A stretch of DNA of 64,000 nucleotides, taken from NCBI GenBank assembly GCA_003214465.1, contig QCLO01000007.1:1-64000 (forward strand). Direction: 5' to 3'. The notes below the pieces were generated by a model. That model saw nothing but the letters and a program-made list of their open reading frames with translations, was not told the origin of the DNA and searched no databases. Made by a program: the position numbers and the translations under genes. Origin of the DNA: Acidimicrobiales bacterium AG-414-N20 (GTDB lineage: Bacteria; Actinomycetota; Acidimicrobiia; Acidimicrobiales; MedAcidi-G1). Of the stretch, positions 54,385 through 64,000 are shown piece after piece. Within the stretch, counting starts at the first letter, position 1; every line of letters begins with the position of its first letter.

Positions 54385-56627
54385 TTATTTTCGTTGTTTC
54401 CCTGTGAGGTAGTTTCTAAAGATTTTGCTTTATCTTCTTTTGGTTGAAGAGCTTCTAGAAGATGGATTGCTATATCTCCTACTTTTACCTCATTTTCTTC
54501 TACACCCTCTCCCTTAACTCCGTCATCAATCATTACAAAACAGAATGGGCATGCTGTAGCAATTCTGTCTGCCCCTGTTGCTAGCAATTCTTGGGATCTT
54601 TCTACATTTATGTTTTTACCTGTGTCTTCTTCCATCCACATTCTTCCGCCACCAGCGCCACAACACATCCCTTTTGTTCCTTGTCGTTCCGCTTCGACAA
54701 CTTCAAGACCTCCAATACTGGCGACTACTTTTCTTGGGGCCTGATATACATCATTGTGGCGACCTAAATAACATGAGTCATGATAAACGAGTCGTTCATT
54801 CAATTCAGCGTCCGTCATGTCAAGCTTTCCTTGGTCAATTAACCATTCAAGTAATTGAGAATGGTGTACAACTTCGTAATGACCTCCAAGTTGTGGATAT
54901 TCATTTCCTAACGTATTGAAACAATGAGGACATTGAGTGATGATTTTCTTGACTCCCATTGAATTAAGAGTTTCTATATTTTGGGCAGCCAGCATTTGGA
55001 ATATATATTCGTTTCCTGATCTTCTTGCTGGGTCACCAGTACACATTTCAGAAGGTCCAAGAATCGAGAAGGAAACTTTTGCCATGGTTAACAGTTGAGC
55101 CATCGCTCTGGAAACTTTTTTATTTTTATCGTCGAAAGAGCCAGCACAACCGACCCAATAGAGGAATTCACTTTCGAGAGGTTCACCACCATCAATTACT
55201 TCAACACCCTCCAAGTCATCAATCCACTCGGTTCTTGAACCTTGAGACAATCCCCATGGGTTGCCCGAATTTTCCATTGATCTATATGCATTGCCTAATT
55301 CCGTAGGAAAATTTGATTCCATTAGCGACAGGTAGCGTCGCATATCCAATATTTTGTCGAGGATTTCTATATTTACAGGACATATTTCGTCACAGGCTTT
55401 GCAAGATGTGCAAGCCCAAATTTCTTCGGGTGTAACTCTTTCAAACATTGAATTGGCTGAAATTGAAATTTCTGCGTCAACTCCAATGGGTGGTGATACA
55501 GCTGGGTCGCCAGTTGCAGCCATTACTTCACCGGTTTTGAGAATTATTTCTCTTGGATCCAGAGGCTTTCCTGTTGCATGAGCTGGGCAAACGCTTGTAC
55601 ACCTTCCGCACATAGTGCAGGAATCGGTATCGAGTAATTGCTTCCATGTGAAGTCTTCGATTACTGAAGCTCCGAAAGTTTCCAATTCGGTTTCCATAAG
55701 ATCGGGTAACGGCTTCATCGCACCTTTAGGTCGGTCTCGATCCTTTAAGTACATGTTTAATGGGGAAGTAAACATGTGTCTAAGCATTGTTATTGGAAGA
55801 AGAGCCAAAAAGGCTATAAACGAAAGCACATGAGAAATCCACCAAAATTGATGCCAACCGTGCACGTTATTTGTCAAAGAGTCTGAAGTGTCAATAATTT
55901 TTGCCAATGGATACCCAATGAGTGACCAGGTCTCTGCAGTTCTAGCGTCTGATTCAACAAGAGCTATTCGAAAAGCTTCTGCACCAAAACCGGTTACACC
56001 TATAGATAAAAAGATCAACAATACGACGGCATGTTCAGGTTTTGATTTGATTCTTATTCTGTATGGTCTAAATCGCTTCGGTCCGTATCTTCTGGCCAAA
56101 GCCCAAACAACACCAATGAGGAAAAGCACCCCTGCGATATCGCCAACTGCTGTATAGGCACGGTATACATCTCCGTGTAAAAATTTTAAACTTTCTGGAA
56201 GTTGATGATTTATTTCAAGGGTGGTTGTGACTGCGAGAAGAATTAGAAAAGGGAAGTACATCAAAGAATGCATTATGCCGGCAGCTGGTTCGCGTAACAG
56301 GGTCTGCATGTAAACGCCAGCTCTGAAATCTGAAAAACGAGCTTTAGCATTTTTTTTGTTAGTAGAACGATTATCTGGCGTTCCTCTTTCCCAGTTTTTA
56401 ACGCGGTTAGCGAAAAGAACAGATCCGTAAATAAGCATTAAAGAGGTCACTAAATAGAAAGCAAATTTTATTGAACCGGGTATGTTTTCAAAGACCTCCC
56501 TGGTTATTGGAGAGTCATCGTGAAATTTAAAAATAGATGCTGCCACTCCAGAAAGTGCCGTGAAAAGAGCAATTAAAACACCTAGTCCAATGATCGCGTG
56601 ATGTGGTCGCATGCTGGGTTTTTTCAT
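54381..56627 (-). CDS. Membrane iron-sulfur oxidoreductase, EtfD-like
   Basis: A 748-residue protein with an N-terminal membrane domain of about six helices (to about residue 285), two 4Fe-4S motifs (CTMCGRCTSVCPAHATGKP about 338 and CTSCKACDEICPVNIEI about 406), and two CCG-type domains with YWVGCAGSF, ITQCPHCFNTLGNE, VYHDSCYLGRHN and GMCCGAGGGRMW. This layout matches mycobacterial EtfD, which passes electrons from electron-transfer flavoprotein in beta-oxidation to the quinone pool. No etfAB genes lie in the window, so that partner is inferred. Confidence 0.82.
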   Translation of the reverse strand: MKKPSMRPHHAIIGLGVLIALFTALSGVAASIFKFHDDSPITREVFENIPGSIKFAFYLVTSLMLIYGSVLFANRVKNWERGTPDNRSTNKKNAKARFSDFRAGVYMQTLLREPAAGIMHSLMYFPFLILLAVTTTLEINHQLPESLKFLHGDVYRAYTAVGDIAGVLFLIGVVWALARRYGPKRFRPYRIRIKSKPEHAVVLLIFLSIGVTGFGAEAFRIALVESDARTAETWSLIGYPLAKIIDTSDSLTNNVHGWHQFWWISHVLSFIAFLALLPITMLRHMFTSPLNMYLKDRDRPKGAMKPLPDLMETELETFGASVIEDFTWKQLLDTDSCTMCGRCTSVCPAHATGKPLDPREIILKTGEVMAATGDPAVSPPIGVDAEISISANSMFERVTPEEIWACTSCKACDEICPVNIEILDKILDMRRYLSLMESNFPTELGNAYRSMENSGNPWGLSQGSRTEWIDDLEGVEVIDGGEPLESEFLYWVGCAGSFDDKNKKVSRAMAQLLTMAKVSFSILGPSEMCTGDPARRSGNEYIFQMLAAQNIETLNSMGVKKIITQCPHCFNTLGNEYPQLGGHYEVVHHSQLLEWLIDQGKLDMTDAELNERLVYHDSCYLGRHNDVYQAPRKVVASIGGLEVVEAERQGTKGMCCGAGGGRMWMEEDTGKNINVERSQELLATGADRIATACPFCFVMIDDGVKGEGVEENEVKVGDIAIHLLEALQPKEDKAKSLETTSQGNNENN

Positions 56628-56762
56628 GACTTGATGACCCTATCTTGTATCTGACTGATATGTAATTTTGATGTACAAACAGCTCTTATGATTTTAGTCT
56701 AGAAAATAATTTTACTTATTTTGGATAAATTATAAATTTAAGACCATTCTTTGAGGGTTCAC

Positions 56763-57512
56763 TTAGTGTTTCTGATTTTCCGCAGACTCAGTGCGAGCCA
56801 AAGCAGCTTTTTTATCAATTGCTCTTTCTGAAACAGGTTTTTTCATTTTTGGATTTAGTTCGTCGTCTAGTTCATAAATGAAAGGTATGCCTGTTGGTAT
56901 GTTGAGTTTTACGATTTCCTCATCTCCGATTTTGTCTAGATGTTTACAAAGTGCCCTGAGGCTATTTCCATGCGCAGCGATAAGAACTTTTTTCCCAGAA
57001 TTAAGCTCAGGCGCAATATCTGAAAACCAATAGGGAAGTAAGCGATTCATGACATCTGCTAAACATTCACTTAATGGAATTAATTCTTCATTCAAATCTT
57101 TGTACGTTTCATTGTTTTTTGGATTGAAACGGTTCTCAGGCCTTATAGGAGGTGGAGGCGTATTGTACCCCCGGCGCCATTCTTGAATTTTTTGCTCACC
57201 GAATTTTATTTTTGCTTCTGATTTGTTTAGTCCGGTTAGGTCGCCATAATGGCGCTCGTTTAGACGCCAATTTTTATAAATCGGTATTTTTTTGTTAATG
57301 CTTTTATTAACTAATTCAGCTGTTTTAATTGCTCTTTTTTGTAACGAGCTATGTATCACATCAGGTATTAAGTCGGATTGAAGAAGCATCTCCCCTGCTT
57401 GGATAGCTTCTTTTATTCCTGTAGCCGTTAAATCACAGTCGTACCATCCCGTGAAAAGATTCTGTTCATTCCATTCACTTTGGCCGTGCCGAAGCAGAAT
57501 TAGGGTTGGCAT
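56763..57512 (-). CDS. gpmA: 2,3-bisphosphoglycerate-dependent phosphoglycerate mutase
   Basis: Glycolytic enzyme interconverting 3- and 2-phosphoglycerate. The 249-residue protein has the catalytic RHGQSEWNEQNLFTGW (His9), LNERHYGDLTGLNK, the acid residue region and VLIAAHGNSLRALCKHLD (second catalytic His). Length is normal for GpmA. It is divergent from dnaK across a 171-base spacer. Confidence 0.95.
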   Translation of the reverse strand: MPTLILLRHGQSEWNEQNLFTGWYDCDLTATGIKEAIQAGEMLLQSDLIPDVIHSSLQKRAIKTAELVNKSINKKIPIYKNWRLNERHYGDLTGLNKSEAKIKFGEQKIQEWRRGYNTPPPPIRPENRFNPKNNETYKDLNEELIPLSECLADVMNRLLPYWFSDIAPELNSGKKVLIAAHGNSLRALCKHLDKIGDEEIVKLNIPTGIPFIYELDDELNPKMKKPVSERAIDKKAALARTESAENQKH

Positions 57513-57683
57513 CTATAAACTCACCATTTTTTCTCTTTTTTACACAATACTTAAAAACTATAATCAAATGTTGCTATTACCCCACTAAAGATTATATAGT
57601 AGATATGACATAGAAAATGATACATATATTATATAAGATAAGAGCTTATTTTTAACAAAATCATAAAAATTCAGGAGAAAAAA

Positions 57684-59504
57684 ATGGGTAAAGCTGTAGG
57701 AATCGATCTAGGAACAACTAATTCAGTTGTAAGTGTCCTCGAAGGTGGTGATCCGGTCGTGATCGCTAATGCTGAAGGTTCACGTACAACTCCTTCTGTC
57801 GTTGCTTTTTCAGTAGATGGAGAAGTTCTTGTAGGTGAAGTAGCTAAAAGACAAGCAATTACAAATCCAGATCGAACTATTCGATCTGTTAAAAGACACA
57901 TGGGTACTACATGGAAAAAAGAAATCGATGATAAGAGTTATACAGCACAAGAAATTTCCGCTAGAACGCTCCAAAAACTAAAGCGAGATGCAGAGTCTTA
58001 TCTTGGAACCCCTGTCACTGAAGCTGTTATTACCGTTCCTGCATACTTCGATGACGCTCAACGAACCGCAACTAAAGAGGCAGGACAAGTCGCTGGTTTA
58101 GATGTTTTAAGAATTATTAATGAACCTACCTCCGCAGCTTTGGCTTATGGTTTAGACAAAGAAAACTCCGATCAAACAATTTTGGTTTTTGATTTAGGAG
58201 GCGGAACATTCGATGTCTCTATTCTTGAAGTGGGGATTGACGGAGAAGGACAAGTATTTGAAGTTAAATCTACACATGGCGACACAAATCTGGGTGGAGA
58301 TGATTGGGACGAAGCAGTTATCGAATGGTTGGTGACTTCTTTCAAAAACGATCATGGTGTTGATCTGGCTTCTGACCCAATGGCAACCCAACGTCTTAAG
58401 GAAGCAGCTGAAAAAGCAAAGATAGAATTATCACAAGTTCAGCAAACGCAAATAAATCTTCCATTTATCACGGCTACAGATGGTGGTCCCTTACATTTGG
58501 ATTATTCATTAACGCGTGCAAAATTTCATGAGCTAACTGCAGACTTATTGAAAAAATGTCGCGGCCCTTTTGAACAAGCGATTAAAGATGCTGATGTGGG
58601 TAAGGGTGAAATAGATCATGTAGTACTAGTAGGTGGTTCTACCCGTATGCCTGCAGTCGTTGATTTGGTGAAAGAGATTTCAGGTAGAGAACCAAGCAAG
58701 AATGTTAATCCTGATGAAGTAGTAGCAGTTGGTGCAGCTGTTCAAGCAGGGGTTCTTGCAGGTGAAGTCAAAGATGTTCTACTACTTGATGTAACACCAT
58801 TGTCGTTGGGAATAGAAACCAAGGGTGGTGTAATGACAAAACTTATAGAACGCAATACAACGATTCCTATACAAAAGTCTGAAATTTTTACAACTGCCGA
58901 AGACAGTCAACCATCGGTTGAAATCCATGTTTTACAAGGTGAAAGAGAAATGTCTCAATTCAATAAAACTTTAGGAAAGTTTCAACTAGTTGATCTACCC
59001 CCCGCGCCGCGTGGGATGCCTCAAATAGAGGTGACTTTTGATATAGATGCAAATGGAATTGTTCATGTTTCAGCAAAAGATAAAGCCACAAATAATGAAC
59101 AATCCATGACAATTACTGGTCAATCAGCTTTGGATAAAGATGTGATCGATCAGATGGTTCAGGATGCTGAAATGCATGCTGAAGAAGATAAGTCTCGTCG
59201 TGAAGAAGCTGAAATTCGAAACAATGCAGACAATCTTGTTTATCAAACTGAAAAGATGCTTACAGACCAAGCAGAAAATATTTCAGAAGAAGAAAAAAAC
59301 ACTGTCGAGGAAAAACTAACTGAACTAAAAACATTGTTAGACAGTGATGATATTGAAGAAATCAAAACTGCTACAGAAGCTTTAATGACAGCTAGTCAAG
59401 AATTTGGACAAAGAATTTATGAGTCTGCTGCTCAAGAAAATTCAGAATCTCAGAGTTCGGAAAATGATGATGTAGTTGACGCTGAAATTGTTGAAGAACA
59501 GTGA
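57684..59504 (+). CDS. dnaK: Chaperone DnaK (Hsp70)
   Basis: Main Hsp70 chaperone. The 606-residue protein has the ATPase domain motifs [47 protein letters not shown] and [13 protein letters not shown]. The substrate-binding domain starts near [13 protein letters not shown] and the lid is helical, ending in [13 protein letters not shown] at about 57672 precedes the ATG. It is the first gene of a dnaK-grpE-dnaJ-hspR operon. No CTTGAGT/ACTCAAG (HAIR) element was seen in the 171-base upstream gap. Confidence 0.98.
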   Translation: MGKAVGIDLGTTNSVVSVLEGGDPVVIANAEGSRTTPSVVAFSVDGEVLVGEVAKRQAITNPDRTIRSVKRHMGTTWKKEIDDKSYTAQEISARTLQKLKRDAESYLGTPVTEAVITVPAYFDDAQRTATKEAGQVAGLDVLRIINEPTSAALAYGLDKENSDQTILVFDLGGGTFDVSILEVGIDGEGQVFEVKSTHGDTNLGGDDWDEAVIEWLVTSFKNDHGVDLASDPMATQRLKEAAEKAKIELSQVQQTQINLPFITATDGGPLHLDYSLTRAKFHELTADLLKKCRGPFEQAIKDADVGKGEIDHVVLVGGSTRMPAVVDLVKEISGREPSKNVNPDEVVAVGAAVQAGVLAGEVKDVLLLDVTPLSLGIETKGGVMTKLIERNTTIPIQKSEIFTTAEDSQPSVEIHVLQGEREMSQFNKTLGKFQLVDLPPAPRGMPQIEVTFDIDANGIVHVSAKDKATNNEQSMTITGQSALDKDVIDQMVQDAEMHAEEDKSRREEAEIRNNADNLVYQTEKMLTDQAENISEEEKNTVEEKLTELKTLLDSDDIEEIKTATEALMTASQEFGQRIYESAAQENSESQSSENDDVVDAEIVEEQ

Positions 59505-60091
59505 ACTTAATAAATCCAGAAGAACAAAAAGAGAATGGTCTTTCTTCTGAATCCACGGAAGAAACGTTACAAAACAACTCAGATCAAGAACATAGCGAAG
59601 AGACAGATGACTCATCTAAAACTGGTGAGATTACCGAAGAGGGCAACAACTTTGCTGTTCCGAATGAAATATCGTTCGCTGAAATTTTGTCAGAACGTGA
59701 TGAATTTTTAAACCTTTTGCAAAGCGTTAAGGCTGAATTTGATAATTATCAAAAACAAACAAAGAAACGAATAAGTGAAACACGTACTTTCGCACGTGGA
59801 GAAATAGTCGAGAAACTTCTGCCTGTTCTCGATGCTTGTGATGCAGCTGTTTTACATGGGGCTGAAGATGTGGTGGCGATTAGAAAAGCACTAATAGATT
59901 CTTTGGAAAATGAGGGTTTAAAACTTGTTGGTGCAGTTTCGGAAAAATTTGATCCATCTATACATGAAGCCGTTTCGCATGAGCCCGGTAATGAAGATGA
60001 AGAGGAACAGGTAGTAAGTGAAGTGTTGCGGCAGGGATATTTCTGGGAAGGCAAAATACTTAGACCCGCAATGGTTAAAGTACGTGGTTAA
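59501..60091 (+). CDS. grpE: Nucleotide exchange factor GrpE
   Basis: Releases ADP from DnaK. The 196-residue protein has an acidic, disordered N-terminus (to about residue 65), a helical coiled-coil region, and the beta domain with [37 protein letters not shown] and RPAMVKVRG. Starts at GTG 59501, overlapping dnaK by 4 bases (GTGA). Confidence 0.95.
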   Translation: MNLINPEEQKENGLSSESTEETLQNNSDQEHSEETDDSSKTGEITEEGNNFAVPNEISFAEILSERDEFLNLLQSVKAEFDNYQKQTKKRISETRTFARGEIVEKLLPVLDACDAAVLHGAEDVVAIRKALIDSLENEGLKLVGAVSEKFDPSIHEAVSHEPGNEDEEEQVVSEVLRQGYFWEGKILRPAMVKVRG

Positions 60092-60111
60092 ATAGGTTTG
60101 TGAGATATTAA

Positions 60112-60999
60112 GTGATTGCTCAGAAAGATTGGCTGGAAAAAGATTTCTATCAAATTCTTGGCGTTTCAGAGAATTCTTCAGCTAAGGAAATCACTAAGAA
60201 TTATAGAAAACTTGCACGCAAACTTCATCCAGATGCGAATCCGGATGATCAACAAGCCGAAACCAAATTTAAGGAAATTTCTGCTGCTTATGACGTTATT
60301 GGAGATGAAAAAAAACGTTCTGAATATGATGAATTGCGGCGTTTAGGTCCACTTGGATCTAGTTTCAATTCAGGTTCTAATGGGTTTGATTCAGGTGGAA
60401 TACCTTTTGATATAAGTGAGATTTTTGGGAATTTCTTCGGAAATCAACCAAGTAGGGGGAGTCAAAGAGGTCTAGATATAGAAGCCACCCTTCCTCTTTC
60501 ATTTCTAGATGCTGTAAACGGTGTTACTACTACTTTGACCCTAGGAAATCAAAACGGGAAAGGATCTACATCTGTAAAAGTGAAGATTCCTCCTGGTGTC
60601 GAAAATGGTCAAAAAGTCCGCGTAAAAGGTAAAGGTCAATCTGGACCTGCGGGGTCTGGAGACTTATTTGTAATCGTGCAGGTAGAACCTCATGATCTTT
60701 TTGGACGAGAAGGTAAAAATTTGACCGTTGTCACCCGAGTTACTTTTCCTCAGCTTGTACTTGGGTCTGAGGTAAAAGTCGACACATTAGAAGGTAGTAA
60801 AGTGACGTTGCGTATTCCTCCTGGGACACCAAATGGAAGAACATTTCGCGTTAAAGGAGGCGGAGTTGCTACTCCAAGAGAAGTTGGTGATCTTTTGGTA
60901 ACAGTTGAAGTTGAAATCCCAACACAGGTAAGCGACAAAGAACTTTTACTTATTGAGGAGTTAGCTGATGTTATGTCTAAAAAAACGCCCAAGGATTAA
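60112..60999 (+). CDS. dnaJ: DnaJ-family co-chaperone lacking the zinc-finger
   Basis: The J-domain is at about 8-75 (DFYQILGVSENSSAKEITKN, HPDANPDD, KEISAAYDVIGDEKKRSEYDE), then a Gly/Phe-rich segment and two C-terminal beta domains, LDIEATLPLSFLDAV and GDLFVIVQVEPHDLFGREG. The cysteine-rich zinc repeat of type I DnaJ is absent; there is no cysteine at all, as in type II (CbpA-like) proteins. At 295 residues it is correspondingly short. Starts at GTG 60112. Confidence 0.92.
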   Translation: MIAQKDWLEKDFYQILGVSENSSAKEITKNYRKLARKLHPDANPDDQQAETKFKEISAAYDVIGDEKKRSEYDELRRLGPLGSSFNSGSNGFDSGGIPFDISEIFGNFFGNQPSRGSQRGLDIEATLPLSFLDAVNGVTTTLTLGNQNGKGSTSVKVKIPPGVENGQKVRVKGKGQSGPAGSGDLFVIVQVEPHDLFGREGKNLTVVTRVTFPQLVLGSEVKVDTLEGSKVTLRIPPGTPNGRTFRVKGGGVATPREVGDLLVTVEVEIPTQVSDKELLLIEELADVMSKKTPKD

Positions 61000-61032
61000 T
61001 GCGATGATTAATAAAGCTAAGGTCATTATTGA

Positions 61033-61052
61033 GTTGAGTTTTACCGCTCAGA
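61033..61052. promoter_or_regulatory. Degenerate HAIR-like element upstream of hspR
   Basis: GTTGAGT-N6-GCTCAGA resembles the HAIR operator (CTTGAGT-N7-ACTCAAG) bound by HspR, with 6 of 7 and 4 of 7 matches and one base less spacing. It is between dnaJ and hspR, not before dnaK. Weak evidence. Confidence 0.25.
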
Positions 61053-61067
61053 CAGGGGAAAATTGAT

Positions 61068-61451
61068 ATGGAAAGACCACAACCAGATCAAGCAGTTTAT
61101 GTAATTTCAGTTGCAGCAGAATTATCTGGAATGCATCCCCAGACTCTTCGTATTTATGAAAGCCGTGGATTACTTGATCCAGCTCGAACAGCTGGAGGAA
61201 ATCGTCGTTACAGCGATACTGATATAAGACTCCTTCGACGGATTGCAGATTTAACTGCTGAGGGGTTAAATCTTCAAGGAGTTAAGCGTATTTTAGAACT
61301 TGAAGCTGAAGTAATTCGTTTGAATCGAGAACTTGAAATGGCAAAAAGTCAAATCGCTGAGGCAGTTACTGAAGTGCATCGTCAGTATCGCAGAGATCTT
61401 GTACCCATAAAACAAAGCGTTACTTTACTTAGGCAGCAGAAAAGGCCTTGA
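61068..61451 (+). CDS. hspR: MerR-family heat-shock repressor HspR
   Basis: A 127-residue MerR-type regulator: AVYVISVAAELSGMHPQTLR and IYESRGLLDPARTAGGNRRYS form the winged helix, followed by RRIADLTAEGLNLQGVKRIL and a coiled coil (about 85-110). HspR represses dnaK operons in actinobacteria and uses DnaK as a co-repressor. The place at the end of the dnaK-grpE-dnaJ operon supports this. Confidence 0.94.
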   Translation: MERPQPDQAVYVISVAAELSGMHPQTLRIYESRGLLDPARTAGGNRRYSDTDIRLLRRIADLTAEGLNLQGVKRILELEAEVIRLNRELEMAKSQIAEAVTEVHRQYRRDLVPIKQSVTLLRQQKRP

Positions 61452-61527
61452 CCTGCAGTTTTACAAATAAATCTCAAAAATATTTCATAACAAAAAGGTT
61501 ACAAACAGGTTTCATTCCACAATTAGC

Positions 61528-61544
61528 CCCTTTGTCTGAAAGGG
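61528..61544. other. Hairpin upstream of purA (CCCTTT/AAAGGG)
   Basis: CCCTTT-GTCTG-AAAGGG is a perfect six-pair stem with a five-base loop. No U-run follows, so a simple intrinsic terminator is not clear; it could be the end of hspR or a leader element. Confidence 0.35.
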
Positions 61545-61553
61545 TATTAGAGA

Positions 61554-61578
61554 CTTTTCCACAAGGCATGTGGAAAAG
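61554..61578. repeat. Ten-base perfect inverted repeat upstream of purA
   Basis: CTTTTCCACA-AGGCA-TGTGGAAAAG, a 10-bp inverted repeat with a five-base spacer. Each arm contains a single-mismatch DnaA box (TTTTCCACA / TGTGGAAAA). It lies 128 bases before purA. Protein-binding site or RNA hairpin cannot be distinguished. Confidence 0.55.
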
Positions 61579-61681
61579 ACAATCTTTAGTTCAAGTGACT
61601 TAACTTCTAATGACAAATATTTTATTGCACTTAAAAAATGCTAAAAAAAACCAGAAGAATAAAGGTAAGATCAGCAAGTAA

Positions 61682-62986
<1,305 letters not shown>

Positions 62987-62995
62987 CGAGGTTAA

Positions 62996-63142
62996 ATGAA
63001 GGTTTGTGTTGTTGGGTCAGGCGGAAGAGAGCACGCGTTGGCTCATGTGCTTGCAAGAACAGCTGAAGTGTTTGTAGCCCCAGGAAATCCAGGTATATCT
63101 TTTTCGACTACTCAACCTGTCAATGAAATGTCAGCAAGATAG
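62996..63142 (+). pseudogene. purD: purD remnant (N-terminal 48 codons of phosphoribosylamine-glycine ligase)
   Basis: ATG 62996 with GAGG upstream opens a frame of 48 codons ending at TAG (63140-63142). [20 protein letters not shown] and [11 protein letters not shown] match the PurD N-terminal domain. After the stop, the same frame reads NDLVLIV, like the next PurD strand (ADLVVI), and then runs straight into PurB sequence (ENVLASRYAS). Full PurD is about 420 residues, so some 1.1 kb is missing and a stop interrupts the rest. Confidence 0.75.
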
Positions 63143-63160
63143 AATGACCTCGTTTTGATT

Positions 63161-64000
63161 GTGGAAAATGTTCTCGCCAGCCGCTATGCGAGCCAGCAAA
63201 TGGTTGACATTTGGTCGGCTGAATCTCGGATAATTCTTGAACGAGAGCTATGGGTAGCAGTATTAAAAGCCCAAAAAGAACTTGGTATTGAAATTGAAGA
63301 CCAGGTAATTGAAGATTATGAATCAGTCATTGAATCCGTTGATTTAAATTCAATTCGCAAACGTGAAAAAATTACTCGTCATGATGTTAAGGCCAGATTA
63401 GAGGAGTTTTCTGAGTTAGCTGGACACCAACATGCGCACAAGGGAATGACCTCTAGAGACTTGACTGAAAATGTTGAACAATTACAAATTAAGAAAAGTT
63501 TGGATTTAGTTCTTGATTTAGTTGTCGCTTCATTAAGCAGATTAGGTCGTCTTGCTGCTGAGAATTCTTCACTCATGTTGACTGGTAGAACCCATAACGT
63601 TGCTGCACAGCCGACGACTCTTGGTAAACGTTTTGCGAATACGGCTGAAGAACTTATCAATGCTTACCATAAAGCAAATTTCTTATTAGTTAATTTTCCT
63701 CTTCGCGGTTTGAAAGGTCCAGTCGGTACTCAACAAGATCTATTAGATCTATTTGAAGGGGATAATGAAAAAGTGAGTTTGATTGAAAACCGTGTAGCAG
63801 AAATTTTGGGTTTTGATAAAGTTTTAGACTCTGTTGGTCAGGTTTATCCCCGATCAATGGATTTTGAAGTTGTTTCTGCACTTGTTCATATTTCAAGTGC
63901 GCCTTCAAATTTTTCAAAAACAGTCAGACTAATGGCTGGAAATAACTTAGTTTCAGAAGGTTTTCAACAGGGACAGGTGGGGTCATCAGCCATGCCTCAT
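63161..64000 (+). CDS. purB: Adenylosuccinate lyase, partial (runs off right edge)
   Basis: The visible 280 codons encode a lyase of the fumarase/aspartase superfamily that splits SAICAR and adenylosuccinate. ENVLASRYASQQMVDIWSAE and GHQHAHKGMTSRDLTENVEQ are PurB hallmarks, and the final residues GSSAMPH open the signature loop. The start is uncertain: GTG 63161 or TTG 63155, neither with a good ribosome binding site, because the sequence upstream is the purD relic. The frame is continuous with the relic apart from the TAG. Confidence 0.93.
   Translation, partial: MENVLASRYASQQMVDIWSAESRIILERELWVAVLKAQKELGIEIEDQVIEDYESVIESVDLNSIRKREKITRHDVKARLEEFSELAGHQHAHKGMTSRDLTENVEQLQIKKSLDLVLDLVVASLSRLGRLAAENSSLMLTGRTHNVAAQPTTLGKRFANTAEELINAYHKANFLLVNFPLRGLKGPVGTQQDLLDLFEGDNEKVSLIENRVAEILGFDKVLDSVGQVYPRSMDFEVVSALVHISSAPSNFSKTVRLMAGNNLVSEGFQQGQVGSSAMPH

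Noticed and set aside
57513-57683. HAIR operator (CTTGAGT-N7-ACTCAAG) upstream of dnaK
   Set aside because: Looked for specifically; no match in this gap.

Overview
The window looks like a contiguous piece of a compact, AT-rich actinobacterial chromosome around the replication origin, most likely a marine Acidimicrobiia-type bacterium. The actinobacterial assignment rests on linked marker families: CrgA, PknB with PASTA repeats plus PstP, DUF3566 beside gyrA, DUF3105, DUF5318, a CwlM-like amidase homologue, HspR at the end of a dnaK operon, a DciA (DUF721) gene after recF, and an EtfD-like membrane iron-sulfur oxidoreductase. The low-GC coding, very short intergenic gaps, many 1-11 bp gene overlaps and an AcuI-type acrylyl-CoA reductase suggest a streamlined marine lineage; the exact genus cannot be read from the sequence. 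Layout, left part: 1-2.6 kb holds the start of a lipoprotein gene, xseA-xseB and a divergent glutamate-dehydrogenase-like protein. 2.6-7.9 kb holds tRNA-Ala, DoxX, a zinc-ribbon membrane protein, crgA, pabA, pknB, pstP and tRNA-Leu. 7.9-16.5 kb carries metabolic and unknown genes (acuI, a metallo-beta-lactamase-fold hydrolase, pheA, three tRNAs, a PhnD-like protein with a dienelactone hydrolase and an aldo/keto reductase, hisN, DUF3105, a Rossmann protein, a 45-residue ORF, tRNA-Ile). Layout, origin: 16.6-26 kb is the leftward block DUF3566-gyrA-gyrB-dciA-recF-dnaN-dnaA, and 26.4-31.7 kb is the rightward block rpmH-rnpA-yidD-yidC-jag-rsmG-parA-parB with two parS sites. The origin most likely lies in the two DnaA-box-bearing spacers flanking dnaA. 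Right of it come cwlM, trxA, trxB, a small membrane protein, degV and a DUF6049-like gene (leftward), then a histone-deacetylase-family gene, a CCA/poly(A) nucleotidyltransferase gene, a DUF5318 gene and panB. Layout, right part: 41-45 kb is the rpsF-ssb-rpsR-rplI-dnaB operon followed by mscS. 45.9-51.1 kb encodes an unusual two-gene LIV-type transporter made of fused proteins (LivH-LivM-LivG, and an MFS protein fused to LivF). 51-53 kb is a hydroxyproline/proline pair; then an HD-domain protein, dcd, etfD, gpmA, the dnaK-grpE-dnaJ-hspR operon, purA, a truncated purD remnant and the start of purB at the right edge. Working together: most genes are core replication, segregation, translation-coupled membrane insertion, redox and heat-shock functions. 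PknB/PstP and the degenerate CwlM could form the known phosphorylation control of peptidoglycan synthesis. The most unusual items are the MFS-LivF fusion, a glutamate-dehydrogenase-like protein that has lost its catalytic motifs, an in-frame purD relic joined to purB, a bS18 protein with a long acidic tail, and a pair of perfect DnaA boxes 22 kb from the origin. No CRISPR array, insertion sequence, prophage or rRNA operon was seen.
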